Below, piece after piece: positions 9,326 to 18,611 of a DNA stretch of 64,000 nucleotides (position 1 is its first letter; every line of letters starts with the position of its first letter). The position numbers and the translations under genes are program-made. The stretch comes from CAYUYV01 sp050331455 (GTDB taxonomy: Bacteria > Pseudomonadota > Alphaproteobacteria > JAJFIK01): assembly GCA_050331455.1 (NCBI GenBank), contig JBHJGV010000023.1:28606-92605 (forward strand), given 5' to 3'. The notes under the pieces are model-generated. The model saw only the letters and a list, made by a program, of their open reading frames with translations, ran no database searches and was not told where the DNA came from.

Positions 9326-10681
9326 ATGTCCGACCCCCTCGATGAACCGGCCGCCGCGACCGCGCCGGACCAGCCCGTGACCATCGCCTCGCCCCTGACG
9401 CTGCCCTGCGGCGCCATGCTGCGAAACCGGATTGCCAAGGCTGCGATGACCGAGGGCGTCGCCGATTGCCGCAACCATGCCACGAAACGCCACGAAACCC
9501 TATACCGGACCTGGGCCCGGGGCGGTGCCGGTCTACTCATCACCGGCAATATCCAGGTAGACCGGCGCTATCTGGAGCGACCGGGCAATGTGGCCATCGA
9601 GCGGGACCTGGCCGATGAGGGGTTCGAACGCCTGAGCGCCTATGCCCGCGCCGCGACGCAGAACGACACGGCGGCCTGGGTCCAGCTTTCCCACGCCGGG
9701 CGCCAGACGCCCGCCCGGGTGACCGGCACGCCGGTGGCGCCCTCGGCCGTGCGCCTCAACCTGCCGAAATCCGAGTTCGGCGTGCCGCGGGCCCTGGAAA
9801 CCGCCGAGATCGAAGACATCCGCGACCGGTTCATCTTCGCGGCCGGACAATGCCGAAAGGCCGGCTTCACGGGTGTCCAGATCCACGCCGCCCACGGCTA
9901 TCTGCTCTCCGAATTCCTGTCCCCGCGAGTCAATCAACGCTCCGACGACTGGGGCGGCTCCTTGCGCAACCGGGCCCGCCTGCTCATGGAGATCATTGCC
10001 GGGATCCGCGGCGAAGTGGGCGCGGCCTTCCCCATCTCGGTCAAGCTGAACTCCTCCGATTTCCAGCGGGGCGGCTTTGCCCACGACGACTGCCTGCAAG
10101 TGGTCCAATGGCTCAACGAGGCGGGCATCGACCTTCTGGAAATCTCCGGTGGCACCTATGAGCAGCCGCGCATGATGGACACGGACGGTATCGAGCCGGT
10201 GGTCGAGAAAGCCATCCGCGTCAGCACCCGGGAACGGGAGGCCTATTTCCTGAAATACGCCGTTAGCATTCGGAGCGTCGCGCGCATGCCGCTGATGGTC
10301 ACCGGCGGCTTTCGCAGCCGACGCGGCATGGACGCGGCCCTCGCCGCGGGCGAGGTGGATGTGTGCGGCATCGCCCGGCCCCTGTGCGTGATGCCGGACC
10401 TGCCCGAGCGCCTTTTTCAGGGCTCCCTCGAGGAGGGTCCCGCGGTTGAGCGCAGCCTGCGACTGGGTCCCGGCTTTCTCGGGCCTCAATCGCCGATCAC
10501 GTTCATCAAACTGGCCAACGCCTTCGGCAGCCAGGGCTGGTTCTATCACCAGATCTACCGCCTCGCAGACGGATTGGAGCCGGATCGGGAATTCGGCCTG
10601 TTTGCGGCCCTGCGCGCCTATCAGGCCGAGGAAAGCCGAGCCGCCAAGGCCCTGGAGGCCGTGGGTGGCCGGGCCGCATGA
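9326..10681 (+). CDS. old yellow enzyme family NADH:flavin oxidoreductase
   Basis: The 451-residue FMN-dependent TIM-barrel protein has the hallmark IHAAHGYLLSEFLSPRVNQR followed by DDWGGSLRNRARLLMEI, and an N-terminal RIAKAAMTEG strand that holds the flavin. These enzymes reduce activated C=C bonds with NAD(P)H. The protein ends after the barrel with a short extension, so it lacks the Fe-S and FAD domains of 2,4-dienoyl-CoA reductases. The start has a good AAGGGAGG site. It diverges from parE; the substrate is unknown. Confidence 0.88.
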   Translation: MSDPLDEPAAATAPDQPVTIASPLTLPCGAMLRNRIAKAAMTEGVADCRNHATKRHETLYRTWARGGAGLLITGNIQVDRRYLERPGNVAIERDLADEGFERLSAYARAATQNDTAAWVQLSHAGRQTPARVTGTPVAPSAVRLNLPKSEFGVPRALETAEIEDIRDRFIFAAGQCRKAGFTGVQIHAAHGYLLSEFLSPRVNQRSDDWGGSLRNRARLLMEIIAGIRGEVGAAFPISVKLNSSDFQRGGFAHDDCLQVVQWLNEAGIDLLEISGGTYEQPRMMDTDGIEPVVEKAIRVSTREREAYFLKYAVSIRSVARMPLMVTGGFRSRRGMDAALAAGEVDVCGIARPLCVMPDLPERLFQGSLEEGPAVERSLRLGPGFLGPQSPITFIKLANAFGSQGWFYHQIYRLADGLEPDREFGLFAALRAYQAEESRAAKALEAVGGRAA

Positions 10682-10803
10682 AGCCGGGCGCGCGCAAGCC
10701 TTGCCAATCCTTCGATTGCGCGGCGCGGCGCCAGCCGGTATCCAGCCCACCGTAAAGGCGCAAGCTTTCGAGGAACACGCATGTCCATTCGGGGAACTGT
10801 TTG

Positions 10804-11733
10804 ATGGCTGAAGCGGTGACTTTCCACATCGGCTACCACAAGACCGGCACAACCTTTCTGCAGCGGGCCGTCTTCGTCCCGGGTTTCGGCTTCAACTCCC
10901 TGATGTCCCATGACGACGTGGCGCGGTTCATCACCGATCCGGACCGGTTGGATTTCTCGCCCCGGGAGGCACGGGCGCAAATCGCGCGACGGATGGCGGG
11001 CAGCAATCTTGCGCCGGTGGTCTCCTCGGAAATGCTGTGCGGCAATCCCTATGACGGGTCCCGGGAGGCCGCGGATTTCGCCCACCGGATCCATGAGATC
11101 GCACCCGATGCCCGGATCCTGATTACGATCCGTGAGCAGAAAAGCTCCATCAAGTCGACCTACATGCAATATATTCACCGGGGCGGAACGCTTCCGATCG
11201 AGCGTTTCCTTCAGCCCAAATACGAAATCGATTTCCACTATTTTTCCGTGCGCCGCTTTTTCTACGACCGCCTGGTCGCCCATTATATGGATTTATTCGG
11301 TGCCCGGAACGTGCTCGTCGTCGCCCAGGAGGAGGTGATCGCGGATGCCCGGGCGGCTTTGCGCCGGATCTTGGCCTTTGCCGGCGCCGACCCCTCCCTG
11401 GCCGATGATCGAGACATTCCGGGCCGGGTATGGGAAAGCCCGCCGGAGGCCGCCGCGCCTCTGCTGCGTCATATCAACAAGTTCCGGCGCGGCGCGGTGA
11501 AGCCCGAGGTCGCCGTCAATCTGGGTCCCCTTGCCCGAACGGCCTATCGCGGTACGAGCTATGTGGCCCGCCGGCCGGGTGTGAAGCGATGGCTAAAATC
11601 GGTCCGTCCCGTGAGCGGCCGGGTGAGCCGCTTTCACGGGACCGGCTTTGCCGAGAGCAATGCCCGCCTTCAGGCCCTCATCGGCGACGATCTCGATCTG
11701 TCGGCCTATGGATATGAAATGCCGCCCGCGTAA
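10804..11733 (+). CDS. sulfotransferase-family protein
   Basis: The 309-residue protein opens with TFHIGYHKTGTTFLQ, the PAPS 5'-phosphosulfate-binding loop of P-loop sulfotransferases. ILITIREQKSSIKSTYMQY (about residues 100-120) matches the 3'-phosphate-binding segment with its Arg and Ser. The family transfers sulfate from PAPS to hydroxyl or amino groups of glycans or lipids; the acceptor cannot be predicted. ATG 10804 follows a GGGGAA site, with an alternative TTG one codon earlier. The gene is isolated between an OYE gene and a convergent glucose dehydrogenase gene. Confidence 0.8.
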   Translation: MAEAVTFHIGYHKTGTTFLQRAVFVPGFGFNSLMSHDDVARFITDPDRLDFSPREARAQIARRMAGSNLAPVVSSEMLCGNPYDGSREAADFAHRIHEIAPDARILITIREQKSSIKSTYMQYIHRGGTLPIERFLQPKYEIDFHYFSVRRFFYDRLVAHYMDLFGARNVLVVAQEEVIADARAALRRILAFAGADPSLADDRDIPGRVWESPPEAAAPLLRHINKFRRGAVKPEVAVNLGPLARTAYRGTSYVARRPGVKRWLKSVRPVSGRVSRFHGTGFAESNARLQALIGDDLDLSAYGYEMPPA

Positions 11734-11795
11734 GGCCGGCGGCACAGTGCGTACCTTGTCTGGTCCGGGGGCTCGCTCGGAGTTCTTCCGGCGCG

Positions 11796-14774
11796 TTACT
11801 CGGCACCAGACCGGTCGAGCGCATAGGCGATAACCCAGCCGCCCCCGTCGTCATCCGCATCGGGACGCATCTGCGGTGCCACCACCACGACATATTGCCG
11901 GCCGTCCTGCATATAGGTCATGGGCGTCGATTTGGTGCTCCCCGGAAGGGCCTGTGACCACAGAACCTCGCCGGTTGCGATGTCGACCGCCCGGAACAGG
12001 CCGTCGAAAGGCCCCAGTTGGAAGATCAGCCCACCACGGGTCGTCATGGTGCCGCCGAAGGCCGGCGTCCCGAATTCCAGTTTCAGTTCCGGGATGATCC
12101 CGAAAGGTCCGACCGAGAGTTTCCCGCCCGCCGTCCGGCGCCAGACCGTCCGGTTCGTGTTGAGATCGATCACGGCGAGTTCCGAATAGGGCGGTTCGAA
12201 ACAGGGCAGATTGGTCGGCACACCGAGCAGCGGGATCTTCCACTTCGAACTGAAGGAAATCGTCACCGCAAAGCGGCGGGCCTCGGGATCCCAGGCCCCT
12301 TGCGCCGTATAGGGCGGGCGGGCCGCCATCATGGCCTCCGCTGCACCGCGGGGGGGCCGGCGGGGCTCGCCGGTCTCGCCGCCCTCCCCGTTGTCGGCGG
12401 CCTTCATGGTGTCGCCGGGATGCTCGTCAGGGGAGCCGGCCCCGTCATTGTGGTCGACCTCGCCATCCCTACGATCGGCGGCTTCGTCCCGGGACGGACG
12501 GGCGCGGGCAGCGCGGCGCGCAGCGAAAGCCCGGGCCGCCTCTTCCGGCGTGAGCATGATGACCCGGTTGCCGAGCATCAGCGGCTGGGCGATGAGCAAA
12601 CCCCGATCCGCATCCACCGACACGCCGGGCCAGTTGAAGCCACCCGCATTGCCCGGATACTGGAAGCTGCCGCCCGAGGTCGGTGTATCTGCGCCCAGAA
12701 TGCCGCGTCCCGGCATGGGCGGCGTGAAATGCCCTTCATAGCGCATCTTCTTGAATTCGATCCGGCAATAGAGCTGGTCAAGGGGAGTGAGCCCCCACAT
12801 GTCCTGCTCCAGGCGATCGGGCCGGAAATTCGGCAGGCCGGAAAAGGGCTGGGTCGGATGGGTCCGGTCGCCCTCGGTCGCGCCCTGGGGCACGGGGCAC
12901 TCGCCACCCGGCAGGGCCGCCGATCCGTCCGGACACGTCGTGGCCGGGTGGATCAAGGTGCCGTCCCGGCGATCGAGCAGGAAGATCTCGCCCCGTTTGG
13001 TGGGCACGGCCACGGCAGGGATGCGCTGACCGTCCCGCGTGATGTCGACAAGGCTCGGCTGGGACGGCACGTCATAGTCCCAGATGTCATGGTGAACGGT
13101 CTGGAAGGACCAGACCCGCTCGCCCGTGGCACCGCGCAGGGCGACGACGGAGGAATTGACGGCCTCGTCGATATCCCGGCGCTTGGCCCCATAGTAGTCC
13201 GGCGCCGCATTGCCCGTCGGCGCGAAGATCAGGTCCAACGCCGGATCGTAGCTCATAATGGACCAGACATTGGGCGTGCCGCGGGTGAAGATCTCCCGGT
13301 CGCCCATGGGCTCATCCGTGTCCGGCCCTTCCGGTGCGATTGCCTCGGCTTCGGCCGGATCCCCGTTCTGCGGCGAGGCGTCCTCCTCGGCCGGGGCCGG
13401 CGCGTCGGCCTGGGCTTCCCATTGCCCCGGAGCCCCATCGCCGGTGAGAGCATCCTCCGCAGACGCATCGGTCGCCGCATGTTCCGCGCCCGCTTCCGGC
13501 GCTTGGTCGGGCGCCGGGTCCAGGATCGGCTCCAGGCTTGGCTTCGGGTCTGGGCTCAGTTCCGGCTTGCCCTGCTCGCCGGGCTTGCCCACATCCCAGG
13601 CCCAGGCCAGCGCACCGGTATAGACGTCAAAGGCGCGGACGACGCCAGAGACATTGCCGAGTTGCTGATTGTCGATCACCCAGCCGCCGATAACGGCCTT
13701 GTCGCCGGCGATGAGCGGCAGGCCCGTGATCATGTATTCAAAAGGCTGGTGCGGCCCGAGGCCGGCCCGGGCATCGACTTCCCCGCCCTCGCCGAAATCC
13801 GCACAGCGGGCACCGGTTTCGGCGTCCAGGGCAATCAGCCTTGCGTCCGTCGTGCCGCCGATGATCCGGGTGGGACACGGGCCGTCATAATCCGCCGGCG
13901 CCTCCACATAGCCCAGGCCGCGGCAACTCCGGGAGAACATATTGTCATCCGCCAGGGCCTCGGCCGTGCTACCGCCGGTCACGGTGTTGCCGGGGTCATG
14001 GCGCCAGCGTTCCGCGCCGCTTGCGGCGTCGAGGGCGATGACGGTATTGCCGGCCGTACACAAATAAACGAGTGCGCCGACCTTCAGGGGCGTCACATTG
14101 AACTCGAACGGCACGCCCGTCCGGTAGCGCCACACTTCCTTCAGGTCAGAAACGGTCTCCGGCGAAATCTGGTCCAAGGGCGAAAAACGCGAGCCGCCGG
14201 GCGTGTTGCCGTAATGGCGCCAGTCGCCGGGCGTGTCGAGGTCGACCGTCCGCGACGCCACGGGCAGGTCGGCCACCGGGGAGGGCTGGCCCGCACCGAC
14301 GATCAGCATGGCAAGGCCGGCGAGGGTCGAGACCCCGACCCAGCGCCCACCGGCCGCCCGCGTCTTGTTGCTTCCCTTGCGGATAAAGGCGCGATACCAG
14401 GGCATCAGGAACCACAGGCCAACGACGATCCAGGCGGCGAGGCGCGGCAGAAGGGCGATGAGATCAAAGCCCGCTTCGCCATAGGACCAGGCCACGGTGG
14501 CCAGCGTGATCAGGGCATAAAGGCGCGCCCCCCAGGCGTTGCGCAAAACCATCAGCACCGGTACGATCAAAAGGGCCGCGCCGGCGGCGACGTAGTAGAC
14601 GCTGCCTCCCAGACGCACCAGATCGACGCCGCGCACCACGAGATAGCCGCCAATCGCGGCGAGCAGGGCTGCAAAGGCCCAGTTCAGAATCCTGATAAAC
14701 ACTCCGTCCTCCCCATACGACCGGTCCGCGCCGGTTCTGTGCGGATCCGGCGGCGTTTTGCTTGTGCGACCCAT
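11796..14774 (-). CDS. membrane-bound PQQ-dependent glucose dehydrogenase-like quinoprotein
   Basis: The 992-residue protein has an N-terminal membrane domain of about five hydrophobic helices, followed by a periplasmic eight-bladed PQQ propeller. Typical signatures include GDWRHYGNTPGGSRFSPLDQI at the domain start, ALDAETGA repeats, DIWDYDVPSQPSL and TSGGSFQYPGNAGGFNWPG. Gcd enzymes oxidise aldoses in the periplasm and pass electrons to ubiquinone. Family members are usually about 800 residues; the excess comes from two acidic Ala/Pro/Glu/Asp-rich insertions in the propeller (coding bases about 13310-13560 and 12370-12510). The gene starts 32 bp after the cyclase stop, so they probably form an operon. 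ATG 14774 is used; a TTG lies nine codons upstream. Confidence 0.88.
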   Translation of the reverse strand: MGRTSKTPPDPHRTGADRSYGEDGVFIRILNWAFAALLAAIGGYLVVRGVDLVRLGGSVYYVAAGAALLIVPVLMVLRNAWGARLYALITLATVAWSYGEAGFDLIALLPRLAAWIVVGLWFLMPWYRAFIRKGSNKTRAAGGRWVGVSTLAGLAMLIVGAGQPSPVADLPVASRTVDLDTPGDWRHYGNTPGGSRFSPLDQISPETVSDLKEVWRYRTGVPFEFNVTPLKVGALVYLCTAGNTVIALDAASGAERWRHDPGNTVTGGSTAEALADDNMFSRSCRGLGYVEAPADYDGPCPTRIIGGTTDARLIALDAETGARCADFGEGGEVDARAGLGPHQPFEYMITGLPLIAGDKAVIGGWVIDNQQLGNVSGVVRAFDVYTGALAWAWDVGKPGEQGKPELSPDPKPSLEPILDPAPDQAPEAGAEHAATDASAEDALTGDGAPGQWEAQADAPAPAEEDASPQNGDPAEAEAIAPEGPDTDEPMGDREIFTRGTPNVWSIMSYDPALDLIFAPTGNAAPDYYGAKRRDIDEAVNSSVVALRGATGERVWSFQTVHHDIWDYDVPSQPSLVDITRDGQRIPAVAVPTKRGEIFLLDRRDGTLIHPATTCPDGSAALPGGECPVPQGATEGDRTHPTQPFSGLPNFRPDRLEQDMWGLTPLDQLYCRIEFKKMRYEGHFTPPMPGRGILGADTPTSGGSFQYPGNAGGFNWPGVSVDADRGLLIAQPLMLGNRVIMLTPEEAARAFAARRAARARPSRDEAADRRDGEVDHNDGAGSPDEHPGDTMKAADNGEGGETGEPRRPPRGAAEAMMAARPPYTAQGAWDPEARRFAVTISFSSKWKIPLLGVPTNLPCFEPPYSELAVIDLNTNRTVWRRTAGGKLSVGPFGIIPELKLEFGTPAFGGTMTTRGGLIFQLGPFDGLFRAVDIATGEVLWSQALPGSTKSTPMTYMQDGRQYVVVVAPQMRPDADDDGGGWVIAYALDRSGAE

Positions 14775-14806
14775 ATTGGCCAGCTTTTCCCGAATTGACA
14801 AAACAG

Positions 14807-16822
14807 CTATTTCGCCGTGAGGACGATCCGCGGCCCCACCGCTGCGCCATCCAGGCGGGTTAGGTGGAAAGCCGCCAGCCGGTCCTCCGGCCGCTCGGCC
14901 ACAAGCCGGGCGAAGGCCTCACGGGCGGCGGGATCCTCCGCGACCAGAAGCGCGTAGGCCGTTGCAAAGGCGCGGTTGTAAGACGAGCCGGCGTCCGCCT
15001 CGCTCACAGGTTCGAGCACTTCAAGGTCCTGCTGCTTGCCCGTCAGCACCACCGTGGCCGCAGGCCGGCAGGTTACGGACGGCGCAGCCTCCGCCGAGGC
15101 CTTGGAAACCAGGATCCGCGTGCCCAGCACCTTGTTGGCGCCTTCGAGGCGCGCGGCCGTGTTCACCACATCGCCGATCGCCGTGTAGTCGAAGCGCTCG
15201 CGCCCACCGAAATTGCCGACAAAGGCCGGGCCCGTGTCGAGGCCGACCCGGGTGCGCCCGAAAAAGAACCCTTCCTCGGCCCATCGGGCCCGGAAGGTCT
15301 CACCGAAATCAAACAAGGCCAGCGCGCATCGCAGGGCGCGGTCCGGGTCATCGCCATAGGCTTCAGGTGCACCGAACAGGCTCATGGACCCATCGCCCAA
15401 AAATTTGTCGATGGTCCCCCCATGGGCCAGGATGATTGATCCGATGCCGTCGAAATAATCGTTGATCAGGGGGCCGACGACATCGGGCGGCACGTCCTCC
15501 GCACTCGACGTGAAACCCTCGATATCCGTGAACATGATCGACACGATCCGGCGCTCCCCGCCCAGTTTGAGACGCGTGGGATCCCGGTCGAGCCGCGCCA
15601 CCACCGTTGGCGGAACATAGCGGGCAAAGGCCTTTCGGATCTGGGCCCGTTGCAGGCGCTCCCGCCGCCCGACCGAGGCGCTTGCGACGGCCGAGGCGGT
15701 GATGAAGGCGAGGCTCGGGGTCACCACCGGCATCATGACGCTGGTCATTTCAAAGCCCAGAAAGGCCGACACAATGAAAGCCGCCAGCAAGAGCACCGAA
15801 AGCGTCAGCTTTTGCCACAGGTCGATGCGCGACAGGGACAGGGCCATGCCGATCGTGGCGAGCGCCAGGGCCAGCAGCGCCTCCTGCCACAGATTGGGCT
15901 CGGTCACCGCCCGCCCATCCAGGATCTGTGAGAGGATATGGGCGTGGATTTCCACACCGGGCATTTCGTCCTGTCCCGGAATGATGGTCAGGGGCGTGCG
16001 GTGCAGATCCACATCGACCAGGACCGGCCCGATCAGCACGATCTTGTCCTTGAACCAGGCCTTGGGCAGCACGGGGACGAAATGGGCTTCATACTGGGCA
16101 AAGGCCTGGGCGTGGGCCCCCTCGCGCAGCCGGCTGCGCCAGGCGATGCGGTGGCGCCGGCCTTCCGGGATCGGAATGTCGAGGGCGGCGGCCATGGCGG
16201 CAGCGAACTGCCACCGCACCGGGCCGTCCTCGTTCCAGACCGGGTAGTGGAAGCGCACGGTTCCATCGAGGCGGTCCCGTCGGAGCATGCCGTAACCCGT
16301 CGGCTGGTCGCCGATAAAGGAGCGCAGGGTCTCGGCCCGCACGCCAGAGGTACCGATGCTTTCGTCCGCCCATACGGGCAGAACCGGAACGCTGGCCTCG
16401 CGCAGGGCCGTCTGGAGGGCTTCGTCCTTTTCCGGATCGGTCAGGCTGTCCAGGATGAAGTCGATCCCGATGGCCCGGGCGCCGGCCTCGTCGAGGGCCT
16501 CGATCACGTCGGCCAGGAAACCCCGGTCCACGGGCAACCGGCAGCGAAATTCGTTCAGGGTATCTTCGGTCACGGCGACGATGACGATGTTTTCGTCCTG
16601 CCCCGTGACGGGCGGCACGATGGCGAGGCGCACATCCCGGCTCCATTCGTCAAGGCTGCCGAGGATCGCGGTCGCGTGGGTCAGCGCAAAGGGCAGCAGC
16701 ACGGCAATGGACAGGATCACCGGGATCCAGATCCGCGTGTGGCGCTTTGTGGTGTCTTCGATGATGGCGCCGTTTTCTGCCAAGACCTTCCCCCTGATCG
16801 GCCCTTCGGGTCGCGTCTTCAT
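14807..16822 (-). CDS. CHASE2-sensor adenylate/guanylate cyclase
   Basis: The 671-residue protein has an N-terminal membrane helix, an extracytoplasmic CHASE2 domain (VAVTEDTLNEFRCRLPVDRG, AIGIDFILDS, KIVLIGP), three further membrane helices (about residues 310-400) and a class III cyclase domain. The latter has IMFTDIEGFT (metal Asp), TIDKFLGDGSMSLFG (Lys as in adenylate cyclases) and GDVVNTAARLE (transition-state Asn and Arg). All catalytic residues are present, so it should make cAMP. ATG 16822 is chosen because the longer frame opens far upstream, inside the divergent FecR gene. It is divergent from the FecR gene, a common CHASE2 partner, and upstream of the glucose dehydrogenase. Confidence 0.9.
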   Translation of the reverse strand: MKTRPEGPIRGKVLAENGAIIEDTTKRHTRIWIPVILSIAVLLPFALTHATAILGSLDEWSRDVRLAIVPPVTGQDENIVIVAVTEDTLNEFRCRLPVDRGFLADVIEALDEAGARAIGIDFILDSLTDPEKDEALQTALREASVPVLPVWADESIGTSGVRAETLRSFIGDQPTGYGMLRRDRLDGTVRFHYPVWNEDGPVRWQFAAAMAAALDIPIPEGRRHRIAWRSRLREGAHAQAFAQYEAHFVPVLPKAWFKDKIVLIGPVLVDVDLHRTPLTIIPGQDEMPGVEIHAHILSQILDGRAVTEPNLWQEALLALALATIGMALSLSRIDLWQKLTLSVLLLAAFIVSAFLGFEMTSVMMPVVTPSLAFITASAVASASVGRRERLQRAQIRKAFARYVPPTVVARLDRDPTRLKLGGERRIVSIMFTDIEGFTSSAEDVPPDVVGPLINDYFDGIGSIILAHGGTIDKFLGDGSMSLFGAPEAYGDDPDRALRCALALFDFGETFRARWAEEGFFFGRTRVGLDTGPAFVGNFGGRERFDYTAIGDVVNTAARLEGANKVLGTRILVSKASAEAAPSVTCRPAATVVLTGKQQDLEVLEPVSEADAGSSYNRAFATAYALLVAEDPAAREAFARLVAERPEDRLAAFHLTRLDGAAVGPRIVLTAK

Positions 16823-17018
16823 GGTAAGCGGCCCGTGGCGCCCACCCCATGAAAGAGCATCAAAGAGGATGCCACCGCCCCGAGCACAGTATAGGAGAAG
16901 GGATGGGGTCTGTGCGCGGAGAACCGTGACCCCGTTTGCCACTGTGCCTTTAGCACGGCCCGGGGACCGGCCAGCGCGCACGGCCCGGGGCGCGCGCGAC
17001 GGAGGGAGGAGCACTTCA

Positions 17019-17819
17019 ATGGTGAAGCAAATGCGCAAGGCCCTTGGCCTTGCCCGTCACGGCATCCTGATCGCCATGGCGGCCCTGATACTGACGGTCG
17101 GACCACCGGCCAAGGCCCAAACCGAACCCAATGATCGCAGCCTGGTGGTCGTTCGGGGCAAAGCTACGGGATTTCGCGTCGGCGACATCCTTCGGGTCGG
17201 ACAAACCCTGCGCCTTGGCCAGGGCGAGGAACTCGAGCTTTTGTCCTCACGCGGGCGGAAGGTGATCTACAAAGGCCCCTATTCCGGCCCCGTGAGCGCC
17301 CGCGGCCAACCCGAGGACCGCACCCGCCTTCAGCTCATCCGAGACGCCATTTTCGGCCTCGACGAAGGGACCCGCGTCCTGGGCGGCACGCGCATGGCGC
17401 CCCGCCCGCCGGAACCGTCCGGCGATACGGTGGACAGCCTGCCCGAACCGGTCGGCCCCCAGGGCCCGTCAATCCTGATCGACCTTTCCGAGGAAGATGT
17501 CTGGTGCGCGGTCGACGACCTGCCGCTATGGCTGGTGCGCCCGAAATTCGGCCGGGCCAAAGCCACCTTGAGCCAAACGCCCGATGGCGAGTCGGCGTCC
17601 CTGGTCTGGTCGTTCTTCAGCGACGCTGCGGCCTGGCCCGCTGCGGTGCCCCAGGAGGACGGCAGCCGGTACATGGTGCGCTTCGACAGCGGAACCCAAG
17701 TCGCCTTCACCTTACGCAAGGTCGCGACCACCGGGGAGCCCGCCCAGGACCTTGTGGCCCTGGCCCAGAGCGGATGCCGGACCCAGGTGTCGCGCGCCAT
17801 CGCGGCCACCACGCGGTAA
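17019..17819 (+). CDS. exported FecR-domain protein
   Basis: The 266-residue protein has a cleavable signal peptide ending near PPAKAQ. A FecR-like segment follows: VVVRGKATGFRVGDILRVGQTLRLGQGEELELLSSRGRKVIYKGPYSG. The C-terminal half, with a predicted beta domain (residues about 155-240), is not recognised. In alphaproteobacteria such periplasmic FecR-domain proteins often sit beside CHASE2 cyclases, and here the cyclase is directly divergent across 196 bp, which suggests a shared envelope-sensing role. The start has a strong GGAGGGAGGAG ribosome site; a frame open far upstream is a shadow of the cyclase gene. Confidence 0.78.
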   Translation: MVKQMRKALGLARHGILIAMAALILTVGPPAKAQTEPNDRSLVVVRGKATGFRVGDILRVGQTLRLGQGEELELLSSRGRKVIYKGPYSGPVSARGQPEDRTRLQLIRDAIFGLDEGTRVLGGTRMAPRPPEPSGDTVDSLPEPVGPQGPSILIDLSEEDVWCAVDDLPLWLVRPKFGRAKATLSQTPDGESASLVWSFFSDAAAWPAAVPQEDGSRYMVRFDSGTQVAFTLRKVATTGEPAQDLVALAQSGCRTQVSRAIAATTR

Positions 17820-17832
17820 AACCGATGCCCGG

Positions 17833-17869
17833 GACGAAACGGCCGGTCCCTGCGCCCGGCCGTTTTGTC
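17833..17869. terminator. bidirectional intrinsic terminator
   Basis: A 14-bp stem (17833-17846 with 17856-17869, one G-U-type mismatch) carries AAAC/GTTTT flanks on both sides. It lies in the 54 bp between the convergent FecR-domain and DUF6491-like genes and could end both transcripts. Confidence 0.75.
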
Positions 17870-17873
17870 TTGA

Positions 17874-18530
17874 TCACAGCCGCGTTTCGCGGGTTTTCGC
17901 AGCCTGAGGGGCCTCAGAGGTCTGCCGCGCCCGGGTCCGCTCGGCGACGAGATACCGGGCATGGTCCGGACTGCTGACCCGCTCGATGGTGCGAACGAAA
18001 CACCGGAAGCGGCCCACGAAAATGCGCTCCCCGGCCCCACCGCACAGCCGGCCCGTGCGAGAGGCGGTCTTGATCCGGACGGCAAAGCGCAATTCGGGGC
18101 AGAATCCCGCGAAGCTCACCAGGTAAGGGCGCCGGGCACTCTCGAAAAAGACGGCATGTTCCTCGTCGATGACCTGGAAGTCGCGCAAAAGGCGGACATT
18201 GATGCAGGCCTGGCGCGGCTCTCGCCAGGCGGGGTCTTTCGTAAACGGTGTGTCCGGCTGGGCCTGCGCCGCTTGCCCCGACATCTCATTCACCGTCAGG
18301 TCTTGGGCGGTGGGGGGCACGCGGCTTTCAGCTGTGCTGACGGGATCGGGCGCGATCCGGGTGGTCAGTTCACCATGGGCTGCATGCGCCGCGATCCGGT
18401 CCTCAACCCCTTTTTCCGCTTGCGCCGAGGACATGCCGGCGCCGCCGAAAGCAAAGCCGAAGCCGATGAGGAGGCCAAAAATCGCCGTTCGCGCACGCTG
18501 CGCCGGGTGGTCTTCGCAAAGTGGCTTCAT
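17874..18530 (-). CDS. exported DUF6491-like protein
   Basis: The 218-residue protein has a signal peptide (FGLLIGFGFAFGGAGMSSAQA). After a variable linker comes a compact C-terminal domain: CINVRLLRDFQVIDEEHAVFF, then YLVSFAGFCPELRFAVRI, then CGGAGERIFV and CFVRTIERV. This pattern of spaced cysteines and a DxxHxxF core resembles the uncharacterised DUF6491 family. ATG 18530 gives a normal signal peptide and has an AAGGGG site. No function is known. It is divergent from the threonine ammonia-lyase gene. Confidence 0.65.
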   Translation of the reverse strand: MKPLCEDHPAQRARTAIFGLLIGFGFAFGGAGMSSAQAEKGVEDRIAAHAAHGELTTRIAPDPVSTAESRVPPTAQDLTVNEMSGQAAQAQPDTPFTKDPAWREPRQACINVRLLRDFQVIDEEHAVFFESARRPYLVSFAGFCPELRFAVRIKTASRTGRLCGGAGERIFVGRFRCFVRTIERVSSPDHARYLVAERTRARQTSEAPQAAKTRETRL

Positions 18531-18611
18531 GGCACCCCTTCCCCGTGACATTGTCGCATGGATGGCCGGACAGCCCAGCCTGTCCTCAAACGTAACATGG
18601 TTAATGCCCCG

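Noticed and set aside
12018..14798. 926-codon open frame on the plus strand opposite the glucose dehydrogenase
   Set aside because: It is an antisense shadow caused by high GC. The minus-strand product has clear quinoprotein motifs; the plus frame has no domain or ribosome site.
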